From: Anagrus nilaparvatae
Lineage: Eukaryota; Arthropoda; Insecta; Hymenoptera; Mymaridae
Length of the DNA stretch: 64,000 nt
Direction of reading: 5' to 3'
Assembly (NCBI GenBank): GCA_022575985.1
Contig: JAKSXM010000107.1
Span: forward strand, 6,014,001-6,078,000
The notes below the pieces were generated by a model. That model made no database searches. It saw nothing but the letters and a program-made list of their open reading frames with translations, and was not told the origin of the DNA. This document shows, one piece after another, positions 36,327 to 46,988 of the stretch; the stretch's first letter is position 1, and each line of letters opens with the position of its first letter. The position numbers were made by a program, and so were the translations under genes.

Positions 36327-36752
36327 ATATTACAGTCCTAGGCCAGAAAAATAAAGAATGGCCCAAATCGCACGTAAATTACCTTCCGAGGTGAAGCCGA
36401 AGATGGTAAACTGCGATTTGGGTCATTCTTTGTTTATGGCCGAGGATTGTACAAAATTTTTCTGCAACTGTGGCGAGAAAATACGTCTTTGCCGGACGCG
36501 CAGCGTCCGGGAAATACGTACTTTCGGGCCGCAGTACAGAAAATTAATTTTTCTGGTCAGCGGCCAGAAAGCACGTATTTCCCGGCCGCTGCGCGTCCGG
36601 CAAAGACGTGTTTTCTCGCCACTGATGCAGAAAAATCGTATACGACCCTAGGCCATAAAAAAAGAATGCCCCATCGGCTTCGCCTCGGAAGGTAATTTAC
36701 GTGCGATTTGGGCCATTCTTTATTTGTCTGGCCATGGGTCGTAATATACTAT
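36327..36752. mobile_element. GC-rich foldback element
   Basis: Terminal inverted repeats of about 80 bp (36327-36404 and 36671-36752) contain TCTGGCCATGGGTCG-type ends and GCCCAAATCGCACGTAAATT. Inside is a second inverted pair: GAGAAAATACGTCTTTGCCGG near 36477 with its complement near 36594. Much more GC-rich than the surroundings and located just after neur. The plus-strand frames of 82 and 97 codons are by-products of the palindrome. Non-autonomous; no transposase seen. Confidence 0.75.
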
Positions 36753-39049
36753 CTATAGATAGCTAGCATATAAATTTCAGTTCTGTTCCTACAATAACCG
36801 ACTTTAGCGGTTGAAGCCTGTTTCCGCGTAGGCTACACTCCTAACCTCATCTAGAAATATTTATTATTACCAAATGCGATTATAGGAGCTCAGCGCTACG
36901 CGACTGAACCTCCGCATTTGGCGAAATAAACATTTTTACGATATCCATAAATTAATTTAGTCAATTGAATGCAAAAGTAAATTTGATATGATATACACAA
37001 TTTTGTTACGTAAATTGTATGTACTCTTGCGAAGTTATACAAAGAGAGGATACAAAAGCAGAGATAATGTTTCTAAAGGGTTTGTACCATAATGGAAAAC
37101 CTCTTGAAAAGCACTGCTTGAATCAAAAAAATAAAATTATAATATTTGTTGTTTATGGGTCCACAAAAGATTATAAATCTTTTCATTATAGGCTGTAATC
37201 AGATGTAACAATGATTTATACTTTCTACTTTCATCAAGCAATCATTAAGCAATTAATAAAAAACCATATTTTGAACAACACGGTAAAAGTACACCCAGAA
37301 ATTTTACTTTCAATGCTGTTAGCAATTGCCTGCTACTCATTAAAATTTAAATTCTATTTTTTTTCTTGATTTTCAAGGGCAAAAATTTACCAAAAAAATT
37401 CAGCCAGTCAAAAATTAAGGACAGTTATAAGAAAAGTTTAAAATATTAATATTAAATAACTGTAACAGATGATCGGATACTCGAAATTTTTGACGTTTGA
37501 AAATTGCTCGGAAAATTGTTTTTTTTGCGCGTTTTTTGTAAAATTTGGATTGAACTATAATATAGATAGAACTATAACATTATAGAACTATAATATAGAG
37601 CTATAACGGCGCACAAAATTTATGAATCGCATACAAAACCTTTTCATCTCAAAAATTTATATAGAAAATTCTGGAAATTGTCATTTTAATCAGAATCAAA
37701 CGAATAGTAATATTTTAATAATATTAATTTTCTGATCAGTGGCCAAAAAACACTCATTAACTGATACCCAGAAGATACGTGTTATTTTCTAGCCACCGAC
37801 GAAGAAAAATTTGTATTTCAGTTACAAGAAACCAGCTTGATGTAACCTTGACGTCTTCATTTGTAGGCCAGAAGATCCGTTATAGATTGAATGGAGGATG
37901 AACGGATTGTTTTTTCAACATACAAAGCTCTGTACTTAAATGATGCAATTTGGTATTTTAAATTTCCCGACTCCCCTTGTTAAATACAATAAGAAAATCG
38001 GGAAAAAATTTTTTTTTATTAGAAACCAGATAACGAGAACAAACTTAGATATAAAGCTAAATTTCCAGATACACTAGAAAAGTATTAAGAGTCTGATAAT
38101 TTTATGAAAAAAAAATTTTTATAATTTATTAATTATCTTTTTAAGAAAAAAAATTTGATTTATACATCTAAATTTTGGCTAAAAATAATTGTACAAAAAA
38201 AATATCAAAGTTAAGAAGAGCAACCAACAAGCATTCTGGCCAGTAGATTCAGCACAATGTTAAGGACGAAAAATGAGGAATTCATCCATTTTCTTGTATT
38301 GGTAGCACTAATTTTTAATTACTAATATAATATAATAATCTAACTCAAAATAATTTATCATAAAAACTTAATGGTGATTATTTTAGTATATGCAAAGCTT
38401 TAACTTGGCAGGTTAAGACCCGCTAAAATCGACAATTTTTTTAATTATTGTTGTATTTACAACTGGTCTATTATATGACATTATTTTTTATTTTGCCAAC
38501 TTAAGGTTTTACAAATTAAATTTTTCAATGGAATATGAGCATTTCTACCACACACCTGCTTGAATGAAAATTTATCCGAACCAAAATGGTTACAAGAACG
38601 GATTATTTCTAATTATTAAAGATATTTTGTGCGTGACAAAAACAGCCGTCAAAAAACTGGTACTATAAATTGAAAATAATTATTCTTACATTAAGTACAT
38701 GATTCCATAAAATAATAGCTTAAAGAATTATAAGTCCGAAAAAAAGTTTACAATCAGAAGTAATATTTGAAATACTCTCTTTGGAAATTTTGGGAATAAT
38801 AAAAATTAAATATTATGGCAAAGATTTATTCAGTAGTGTATATATGGTTGAGAATTATAAGGGGCATTACTACTGCATTGGCAAATAGTAGAAGCTGGAC
38901 TTTCCAGAAGTATATTTTTCATTGCAGGCCCACAAACTTCCCAGTACCAATTTTGCAAAGAAGAAGTGTGCTTAAAAGTGAATTATAGACGAAATGCATC
39001 CATGAACTGAATAAGTAATACACGATTCAAATAATACAAATTGCGATAG
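36753..39049. other. spacer, no gene seen
   Basis: AT-rich. A degenerate copy of the foldback family lies near 37735-37815 (TTTTCTGATCAGTGGCC ... TTTCTAGCCACCGACGAAG). No coding exon recognised. Confidence 0.5.
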
Positions 39050-39189
39050 TAAAATTTTTACGGTCGGGAAACACGTGCTTTCTGGCTGATGACAAGAAAA
39101 AAAATATTAAATACGGCCTTCACCAGTGCACTATTTAAGCTTTCATGCTGCGCTGCAACTAAAAATTTTTTAAAAAAACCTTCTTTTTG

Positions 39190-39235
39190 ATTGGTTCTTG
39201 TTTTAAATGCTTGGTACCTCTGCGGGTTATAAATA
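39190..39235 (+). promoter_or_regulatory. CCAAT and TATA boxes of gene E
   Basis: ATTGG at 39190-39194 and TATAAATA at 39228-39235, 54 bp before the ATG. Same layout as gene D. Confidence 0.55.
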
Positions 39236-39288
39236 TAAGAACGGAAATTTTATAATCCAGTAGGATTTGAAATCGTTGAAAATTCATC

Positions 39289-39954
39289 ATGCATCGTGCA
39301 ATTCAAAAGCTAGCAGAAGATCCTTCCTTGTTTGAACATGTCAGATACTCCAGGACGCCAGAATATTATACGCTTACAAATGGTTATTACATCAATTTCC
39401 AAAGGTTTCAACGAGTATTTTGTGGAAATTTAATGAAAACAATTGTTTTGATGTCTGACACTCAAGTTTTTTTGGTACAATTTCTATTTGAATGTTTGAC
39501 TGAATTGGATTTTTCAATTTCGAATCATCCTTCTATTGAAGCTTATCATATAAAACTCCATAACTATTATAAAATTACTTTGAATTCTATTTTGCAAAAG
39601 CCAAGAATCGAAAATGTTATGTTGAATTCAGATAAAAATATGCACAATTATTTTGGGAGCAACATGCGAACTAAATCATCAGGCAATGCACTTAAAGACG
39701 GCAAATTAATAGTAAGTAAATTACTTGTGTGGCTGATTGACACTTGGTGGGACAAAGAATCTCCATGGATGAGAAGTTACGTTGAAAATGAAAAAGGTCA
39801 ACTGAACGTTAAGAAGCTGAGGAAACTGGTGACCCAAAAATTCATGACAAACTTTAAGAAGTACGGTCCAAGGAGATGCAAGAAGAAGTTGTTACCAAAC
39901 CATGGTACAAAGCGTACAAGAAAAACTGTACCATTATTTAACTGTTACACTTGA
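39289..39954 (+). pseudogene. CaaX family gene E, frameshifted C-terminus
   Basis: Near-identical to D for about the first 193 codons. A 10-nt deletion at about 39866 shifts the frame, so the GKHMSKE block and the CaaX tail are replaced by an unrelated basic tail ending FNCYT. The original NCTII codons are still present in another frame. Promoter, auxiliary hairpin (39949-39968) and histone stem-loop remain. Either a recent pseudogene or a non-prenylated variant; I favour pseudogene. Confidence 0.75.
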
Positions 39955-39989
39955 TTGAAATATCAAGTTAGTTAAATTTTATACCAATC

Positions 39990-40005
39990 GGCCCTTTTCA
40001 GGGCC
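39990..40005 (+). promoter_or_regulatory. histone-type 3' stem-loop of gene E
   Basis: GGCCCTTTTCAGGGCC, 35 nt after the shifted stop and about 50 nt after the ancestral stop. Confidence 0.8.
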
Positions 40006-40127
40006 AACAAATTTTTATAACGTAATTTTAACAAAATCATACTACTAACGATACCGAGAGAGATACTTAATTCTGGGGGCTTGCAGCTTCTCTATTACGA
40101 TGAAAAAAGTCGATTGGTAATGCAGAT

Positions 40128-40143
40128 GGCCCTGAAAAGGGCC
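40128..40143 (-). promoter_or_regulatory. orphan histone-type 3' stem-loop
   Basis: Minus-strand GGCCCTTTTCAGGGCC, converging on the gene E loop 122 bp away. Duplicate of 18683-18698. Confidence 0.7.
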
Positions 40144-40493
40144 GTTTGCGATAAAAATGATCTGTTTGCCTCCTTTTCACGAAAGACGTAATTTTTTTTC
40201 TTAAGTTTTTGCATACCTTTTTACAGCTCATTATTTTATCAAATTTGTAAAATTTAATTTAGCTTTATAAGTAAGCATACTTGAGCACAAGAACTCCAAA
40301 TTCATAAAAACCGATTTAAAAAACGCGCAGCTACCCAAAAGTTATTATTTTATAAAATGTTTTAAGAACCTACTCCTTATCGGGTTGTTTTTGAAAAATG
40401 GAGAGTTTAATACTAATTTTTAATCTTTGAAACCCTGAAATTTATAATTAGCGACCAATTAATAAATTTTATTTTCACTCAAATAAAAAAGAT

Positions 40494-40509
40494 GGCCCTG
40501 AAAAAGGCC
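40494..40509 (-). promoter_or_regulatory. orphan histone-type stem-loop variant
   Basis: Minus-strand GGCCTTTTTCAGGGCC with a wobble pair, the same variant as 18317-18332; the change therefore predates the duplication. Confidence 0.6.
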
Positions 40510-40639
40510 GATTAGAAAAAATGGAAAAAATAAGGTTAGCAATTATTAACTCCTAAAAGTTATGTGCAAGGTTGCTAATTAATTAAAGATTATACTTTGA
40601 ATTCCAAACCCTAGTAGATCGACAAAAATCTCAGTTACA

Positions 40640-41200
40640 AATATTAAGGCAAAGCCCCACGAAATCAACTGGAGACCGAGGCTCGTAAGAGTGCCCCTGC
40701 AACTGGTGAAAAAATCTCAGTTACAATTAATAAGGCAAGGCCACGGGCAAAGCCCCACAAAAACAACTGGCAACCAAGGCTCGTAAGAGTGCCCCTGCAA
40801 CTGGTGAAAAAATCTCAGTTACAATTAATAAGGCAAGGCCACGGGCAAAGCCTCACGAAAACAACTGGCAACCAAGGCTCGTAAGAGTGCCCCTGCAACT
40901 GGTGAAAAAATCTCAGTTACAATTAATAAGGCAAGGCCACGGGCAAAGCCCCACAAAAACAACTGGCAACCAAGGCTCGTAAGAGTGCCCCTGCAACTGG
41001 TGAAAAAATCTCAGTTACAATTAATAAGGCAAGGCCACGGGCAAAGCCTCACGAAAACAACTGGCAACCAAGGCTCATAAAAGTGCCCCTGCAACTGGTG
41101 AAATTTTTCGTTACAGGCCAGACTCGTACCTATTTAGAGAAACGCGAAGGCAGTTGTTACCAAAAGTTAAGATAATTGCCTTTTCAACGCTTAGTCTAGT
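40640..41200 (+). repeat. 98-bp x 5 H3-tail array and H3 relic
   Basis: Five units with the landmark AACTGGTGAAA at 40701, 40799, 40897, 40995 and 41093, exactly 98 bp apart. Units alternate between two types (AAAGCCCCACAAAAAC and AAAGCCTCACGAAAAC), giving a 196-bp higher-order period. Each holds H3 tail codons [20 protein letters not shown] with one Ala missing. From about 41113 to 41200 degenerate H3 middle codons follow ([16 protein letters not shown]). Confidence 0.85.
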
Positions 41201-41273
41201 TTACACGAACAGGTTTCTGCCACCAGTCTCCCACCCGCTCTGCATTTAAAAATTCTAAATAAACCTTTTGTTG

Positions 41274-41319
41274 ATTGGTTTATTTTAAATCATTTTAAAA
41301 TCTCTCAGGGTTATAAATA
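41274..41319 (+). promoter_or_regulatory. CCAAT and TATA boxes of gene F
   Basis: ATTGG at 41274-41278 and TATAAATA at 41312-41319. The F start codon is at 41355. Confidence 0.55.
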
Positions 41320-41354
41320 TAAGTACTAAAAACTAAAACTGTCAAAAATTCATC

Positions 41355-42013
41355 ATGAATCGTACAGTTGACATTCCAGAAAGAATTTCTTTGATGATTG
41401 AAAATGTCAGATATACTCTCTGGTATCGGAAGAATACATGCTACTTTCATCTGCTTATTCTAATAATTTTCATAAATTACGTTGGGTATTTTGTGGAAAT
41501 TTGATGAAAATAATAGTTTTGATGTCCGATACTCAAGTATTTTTAGTACGATTTCTATTTGAATGTTTAACTGAATTGAACCTTTTACTTTTTGGATCTT
41601 ATGGCCATGTCAAACTGCATAACTATTGCAAATATACTTTGGAATATATTTTACACAAGCCAAATATAACAAAAGTTATGTTGAAACCAGACGAAGACGT
41701 GCATAGTTTTTTTAAAAGTAACATGCAAACAAATTCATTGGACAACGCACATGAAACCGGCAAACTAATATTGAGCAAATTATTAGTATGGCTAATTGAC
41801 ACTTGGTGGGACAACGATTCTCCATGGATGGAAAGTAGTATTGAAAATGAAAAAGGACGTACAGCAAACGTTAAACAGCTTAGAAATCTTATTACACAAG
41901 AATTCATGGTTAATTTCAAAAAATTCGGTAAACACATGTCCAAGGAGATACAAAAAGAAGTTTATGGTAAACGTTGGTACAAAGCAAACAAAAAACACTG
42001 TGCCATAATTTAA
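41355..42013 (+). pseudogene. CaaX family gene F, N-terminal frameshift
   Basis: Duplicate of C. From ATG 41355 it reads like C for about 19 codons (MNRTVDIPERIS...VRY), then two inserted bases near 41412 shift the frame. The remaining 191 codons are open from an internal ATG at 41438 through to HCAII and stop. A shortened protein from the internal start is possible, but the first ATG would be used normally, so I call it a pseudogene. Auxiliary hairpin at 42021-42040. Confidence 0.7.
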
Positions 42014-42061
42014 CTTTTACACTTGATTCAAATATCAAGTTAGTTAAATTTTATACCAATC

Positions 42062-42077
42062 GGCCCTTTTCAGGGCC
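42062..42077 (+). promoter_or_regulatory. histone-type 3' stem-loop of gene F
   Basis: GGCCCTTTTCAGGGCC, 48 nt after the F stop codon, as in gene C. Confidence 0.8.
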
Positions 42078-42493
42078 AACATATATTTAACTTATTTCAA
42101 CAAAATCATACGATCAACGGAATCTTGAGGTACTCAACTTGCAAACATCTTCTTTATTCCAAAAATTTGAACCTCTTTGAACATAAAATAATTTGTTATT
42201 ATTAAAATTTATTTCTTTTTTTAATATTTCTGTAAATTACATTACATTCTTTAAAAAAATCAACAACGAAAATACTACATGAGCATGGATTCAATTAGGA
42301 TTTCTTAAAAAATTATCTTAATATTTTCTTCATTTTGATTTAAAATTTTAAAAGCTAATTATTTTAGATATACTCGCCATTTATTTTATGTTGCTAATTA
42401 TTTACCATTGTTACATTCAATTTTAACCATTGAGACCCTGAAATTCATAATTAGCGACCAAATAATTCATTTTACTTCGAATGAAAATAATAT

Positions 42494-42509
42494 GGCCCTG
42501 AAAAGGGCC
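42494..42509 (-). promoter_or_regulatory. orphan histone-type 3' stem-loop
   Basis: Minus-strand GGCCCTTTTCAGGGCC; counterpart of 16412-16427 in the left arm. No gene in front of it. Confidence 0.7.
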
Positions 42510-42623
42510 GTTTGCGATATAATGTGTGCGTATTAAAAATTATCTACGTCGCGTGGAATAAAAATGAAGCTTCCATGTTTTATTAACTTTTTTCACGTAT
42601 CTTAAGTATGGGCGAATTTTATT

Positions 42624-42702
42624 TATTACATCAATTTCCAAAGGTTTCAACGGGTATATTTTGTGGAAATTTGGTGAAAACAATTGTTTTGATGCCTGAC
42701 AC
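42624..42702 (+). pseudogene. 79-bp fragment of a D/E-type CaaX gene
   Basis: Matches the D/E codons for YYINFQRFQRV and FCGNLMKTIVLM with changes and an indel. It is joined on the left to the far flank of F and on the right directly to D/E 3' flank (CGAGAGAGATACTTAATTCT). A rearranged third cassette. Confidence 0.75.
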
Positions 42703-42781
42703 TGATACCGAGAGAGATACTTAATTCTGGGGGCTTGCAGCTTCTCTATTACGATGAAAAAAGTCGATTGGTAACGCAGAT

Positions 42782-42797
42782 GGCCCTGAAAAGGGCC
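42782..42797 (-). promoter_or_regulatory. orphan histone-type 3' stem-loop
   Basis: Minus-strand GGCCCTTTTCAGGGCC in sequence duplicated from 40128-40143. Confidence 0.7.
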
Positions 42798-43111
42798 GTT
42801 TGCGATAAAAATGATCTGCTTGCCTCCTTTTCCCAAAAGACGTAATTTTTTTTCTTAAGTTTTTGCATACCTTTTTACAGCTCATTATTTTATCAAATTT
42901 GCAAAATTTAATGTAGCTTTATAAGTATACTTCTGAACAAGACCTCCAAATTCATAAAAATCGATTTCAAAAACGCGCAGCTATACTCGGTTAGAAAAGA
43001 TGGAAAAAATAAGATTAGCAATTATTAACTCCTAAAAGTTATGTGCAAGGTCGCTAATTTATTAAAGATTATACTTTGAATTTCGAACCCTAGTAGATCG
43101 ACAAAAATCTC

Positions 43112-43360
43112 TCGTAAGAGTGCCCCTGCAACTGGTGAAAAAATCTCAGTTACAATTAATAAGGCAAGGCCTCGGGCAAAGCCCCACGAAAACAACTGGC
43201 AACCAAGGCTCGTAAAAGTACCCCTGCAACTGGTGAAATAAAAAAAATTTTTCGTGACAGGCCAGACTCGTACCTATTTAGAGAAACGCGAAGGCAGTTG
43301 TTACCAAAAGTTAATTTGATAATTGCCTTTTCAACGCTTAGTCTAGTTTACACAAACGGG
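43112..43360 (+). repeat. H3-tail relic of third cassette
   Basis: Between one and two 98-bp H3-tail units (AACTGGTGAAA near 43131 and 43228) followed by degenerate H3 middle codons near 43258-43345. Same missing Ala codon as in the other arrays. Confidence 0.75.
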
Positions 43361-43419
43361 TTTCTGCCACCAGTCTCTCACCCGCTCTGCATTTAAAAAT
43401 TCTAAATAAACCTTTTTTT

Positions 43420-43500
43420 GATTGAATTATTTTAAATAATTTTAAAATTTCTCATGGTTATAAATATAAGTAGTACTAAAAACTAAAACTACCAACGATA
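43420..43500 (+). pseudogene. promoter-only remnant of a CaaX family gene
   Basis: Matches the F upstream region, including TATAAATA at 43460-43467 and the AAAACTAAAACT leader, but the coding part is gone: the sequence continues with flank that normally lies after the 3' stem-loop. Confidence 0.65.
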
Positions 43501-43525
43501 CCAAAAGCTACTCAATTTACACGCT

Positions 43526-43803
43526 CGAGGGGTCCTATTAAAAAGTGGCTATAGTTTTTAATGTTGTATGAAAAAGTGGCTATTGTTTTTGATACTGTAT
43601 GAAAAAGTGGTTATAGATTTAGTGTATATGAAAAAGCGACTATGTGTTTAAAGCATATATGTAAATTCTCATATGCTTTAGAAAGATAGCCGCTTTTTCA
43701 TATACACTAAATATATAACCACTTGTTCATACAGCATCAAAAAGTATATCCATTTTTTCATACAGCATCAAAAACTATAGCCACTTTTTAATAGGACCCC
43801 TCG
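43526..43803. mobile_element. 278-bp foldback element
   Basis: Ends are perfectly inverted (CGAGGGGTCCTATTAAAAAG and its complement). The arms consist of three to four repeats of an AAAAAGTGGCTATAG-type word about 35 bp apart, with a short loop near 43665. The flanks are the two halves of an F-type 3' flank, so it inserted there. No coding capacity. Confidence 0.8.
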
Positions 43804-43899
43804 CGCTTCTTCTCTATTCCAATAATTTGAATCTCTTTGCACATAAAATATTTTGTTATTATTAAAACTTATTTCTTTTTTTTAATATTTCTGTAAATT

Positions 43900-44754
43900 A
43901 CATTAGAGTGATTCTTAGTGAATTCAGCAAAAGTTTCCAGGTCGGGTCGCTGAAACCAACTAAAAAGTTTTTTTTGCCAATTACCTATCCAAAATGGACT
44001 ATGTCCCCAAATTTTACCCCTTATTATTGAAAACTAAGCCCAGGGCGAATTTTGTCCTGCCATTAGTTTTTGAAAATTCCTACACGGGGAGCAGTAAAAT
44101 CGATAAATTCGCAGGGTATTTTACGAAAGAAAAAGCGTTTTTTTATATATATTTTTGGGTGCCATATCAACCTAGATGCGATCGAACTTCCTAGACCCTA
44201 AAATAATCGAAAAATCGTAAATTTTCCTAAATTTTTTTCAGTTTTTTGAATTTTCCCGCTCTAAATGACTCCGAATGATTTAAATAAGGGAAAATTTGGA
44301 TTCCCAGGGAAATTTTACATACTTTTTTTATTTAAATAATTTTTAAGCTTTAACTTAAACGTGCTCACACCAAATGCCTTAAATACAAAAATCGGATTTT
44401 CATCATTTTCAACAGTTTTTCTGAATTTTCTTGCACTAAATGACCTCGTGCGAGTCAAATAAGTTCAGATTAAAGGTGGGTTTTTTTTTCTTTCACCGTG
44501 GGTGCCAAGTTGGACCGATGCCAAAATCGTCATAGTGGACACCGGATTTTTTCGTTCCGGATTTTTTTTAGCAAAACTGAGCGGACATTTTGGCCAAAAC
44601 ACTTTTTTTTACTAAAGTTGAAATGTTTATCTAAAACCTAAAAAAAAAAATTTGGCCAAAAATTATTTTTTAAATACATAAAAAATGACCCAACCGAAAT
44701 CGTCATAGTGGACACAGCGCGTAGGTAAAAAATAAGTGGACACACGGAGGGTTA
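43900..44754. other. unassigned repeat-like spacer
   Basis: CGTCATAGTGGACAC occurs at about 44528 and again near 44700, and a related GTGGACAC word near 44735. GC content is higher than usual for the window. Probably transposon-derived, but no ends or coding sequence were recognised. Confidence 0.35.
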
Positions 44755-45805
44755 ATGAAAGAATCAATACTTTTCAATATTTGCTACAAGAATATAAAAA
44801 AAAAAAATTAAAAATGTTTATTTGTTTGAATAAATACGACCTGTTTAATTTTTGTAATTTTTGGCTCATATAAGCCTAAGATTCCAAATTTGAGCAACTT
44901 GGATCAAAATTCTGCTTGGCTCATATTGAAGATTATTCAATTCTAGGGGGAGGTATCATGGGAAATTGTTGCGGCCAATAGCTTAAAAATCATATTTTTA
45001 TATATTTTCATTTAAATATTCGCGGTAAGTAAAGTCTTACGCGATATTGTAATTATTTAATTTATCGGCCCCCCGTTTTAGGGCCCCTTCTCTTATGTTA
45101 AAATTTCACCGGTTCTATAAAACCGTTTCATGCGCATACGTCGCTCTCATTCTGTGGTCGGCTATCGCGCCTTTAACATTTCAATTCACACAACTCATTA
45201 ATAACTAAAATCATGTGCCACCCGGCGTGTCAAATCAATTTATTCAGTGTAAATTCAGTGTTCAAATTCAAGTAATTCTCTTAAACACCAGCTATTATTT
45301 CTCTCAATTTTTATACAGTCCGCTAATTAATTTTTATTTATATTGTTATAATTATCGAAGTGACTTAATAATTAATTTTATTATTTTAAATACAAGATAT
45401 GAATTTATTCATTTACCCAAACCAAATTTCCTACAATTTCCCCAAATATTTCCTCAAAATATTACAGAAATTTTTCGCCAAACCTTTTCAGTAATGAGTT
45501 ATGCCTATTTGTTTATAAATTTTAGAGCATTTTTAACTTTTTTTTTATAAACAATTAGCTGTAACTCATTACTGAAAAGGTTTGGCGAAAAATTTTCCAT
45601 GATACCTCCCCCTAGAATTGAATGATCTTCAATATGAGCTAAGCAGAATTTTGATCCAAGTTGCCCAAATCTGGAATCTTAGGCTTATATGAGCCAAAAA
45701 TTACAAAAATTAAACAGGTCGTATTTATTCAAACAAATAAACATTTTCAATTTTTTTTTATACTCTTGTACAAAATACTGAAAAGCGTTGATTTTTTAAT
45801 TAAAA
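44755..45805. mobile_element. inverted-repeat element with nested palindrome
   Basis: Arms of about 200 bp (44760-44961 and 45597-45800) share inverted GGCTCATATAAGCCTAAGAT and GAATTCTAGGGGGAGGTATC-type words. The interior has a GC-rich, TATA-containing stretch (TCTATAAAAC near 45114) and a second inverted pair near 45468 and 45562. It may be a non-autonomous transposon or a solo promoter-bearing repeat. No transposase. Confidence 0.65.
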
Positions 45806-45944
45806 AATTATTATAAATAAATATATGGCTAAAATATTTCAGTTACAAATATGCTGCGCAAAAAACACCCAGTGGTGGATAAAACGACCTTAAATACCCA
45901 ACTAAAACTGCACTCTAGTTATTAAATTTACTGAATTTTCTAAA

Positions 45945-46065
45945 TTCTAGAAAAATGAAATTATTCCCTGACATTCCCTGACTTTCCCTGACCAAAAAAA
46001 AATTCCCTGACATTCCCTGACTTTCCAGAATTCCAGAAATGTGGCCACCCTGAAATAATTATGCC
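45945..46065. repeat. CCCTGAC-rich repeat end
   Basis: Seven ATTCCCTGAC/TTTCCCTGAC-like words in 80 bp followed by TTTCCAGAATTCCAG and GTGGCCACCCTG. It resembles the end of a short DNA transposon; the other end was not found. Confidence 0.4.
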
Positions 46066-46177
46066 GCTAAATCATTATAAATACTATTATTAAAATTGAG
46101 TATGATATTTTAGATATTAACTTTGTGCAGTTTTTATATTAAATTAATTTTCAAATTTCGTAATTTTTTTTATTACC

Positions 46178-46330
46178 TTAATAGATCTCATATTGTTGCA
46201 ATCGCGATACTAACATCAGAGCGTTTTCGAAAATGGATGTAACTAGATTAGTATCATCTTCTTCAGTCCATGACTTTTCCATATCTTGAGTTGTTAATGG
46301 CACTTTTATATTGATTTTGAAAAGTGAATA
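46178..46330 (-). other. unrecognised minus-strand coding fragment
   Basis: On the minus strand about 50 codons read KINIKVPLTTQDMEKSWTEE and on through an aromatic and acidic stretch to SRLQQYEIY and TAA, with balanced, protein-like composition. An AAG|GTAAT donor-like site overlaps the stop. Could be an exon remnant of a host gene or a transposon-encoded protein. I cannot name the family. Confidence 0.3.
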
Positions 46331-46734
46331 AAGAAATAATTATCAACGAAATATTCACAGGTATCTGTGCAGTCCTTGTTTAATTTTAAATAGTAATACT
46401 GCTAAAAATTGGCTTCTTAATTCAGATAGGCAACCCAGCTCCAATGTAAGTTGTGATTTGTTTGAGAACCGAATCAAAATGTACAAAAATCGGACCTTTA
46501 TGTCCTATTTATGGATTTTATTTTTATTAGAAATAAAAAAATAAACAATGAGAATGGACAAAATTTAAAATTAAAAAAAAAAAAATATTAATATTCTCGA
46601 TTTTCATTTTTTGTTGGGAGGGTGCTTTTTAAACATATGAAAGTCGTACATAACTATAGATTTTAATTTGGTGACCTTGTAAGTAAAAAACATTAAAAAC
46701 AGTTTTTGAAATAAAAGTTGTTTAATATAGGATA

Positions 46735-46925
46735 TTTACGGCTCGTGTAAAGAAAGGTGAAGAATATTCCAAATCTCAAGTGAATTACCATTCTAAGCGA
46801 TTTGGGGCACAATTTATTTTTGGATAAGGGCCTTACAAAATATTTCTGCGTAGATGGCAAAACAGGACGTTCGGTAAATACGTGCTTGCTGGCCGCTGAC
46901 CAGAATATCAAAAGTTATGAAAAAA
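46735..46925. repeat. relic of GC-rich foldback family
   Basis: Matches half of the element at 36327-36752 (GCGATTTGGGGCAC, TACAAAATATTTCTGCGTAGATG, GCTGGCCGCTGACCAG), degenerate and with only one arm preserved. Confidence 0.55.
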
Positions 46926-46988
46926 TCCGTCCAAATCTTACACGATCTTACAATAAAAAAATCTTTCAATATACTTTTGCCATTTCAG

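Larger units (their letters stand above)
39050..42622. repeat. right arm of ~3.5-kb inverted duplication
   Basis: Reverse-complement copy of about 16270-19780. It carries gene E (=D), orphan loops, the H3-tail array and gene F (=C). Array lengths differ (5 units here, 4 in the left arm). Both genes here have frame lesions while the left-arm copies are open. Confidence 0.85.

Noticed and set aside
36358..36695. Arg-rich frames of 82 and 97 codons
   Set aside because: By-products of the GC-rich palindrome; no start context or domain.
45063..45086. Histone-like stem-loop (GGCCCCCCGTTTTAGGGCCCC)
   Set aside because: The stem and loop do not follow the histone consensus and no histone-type gene is nearby; it lies inside a transposon-like element.
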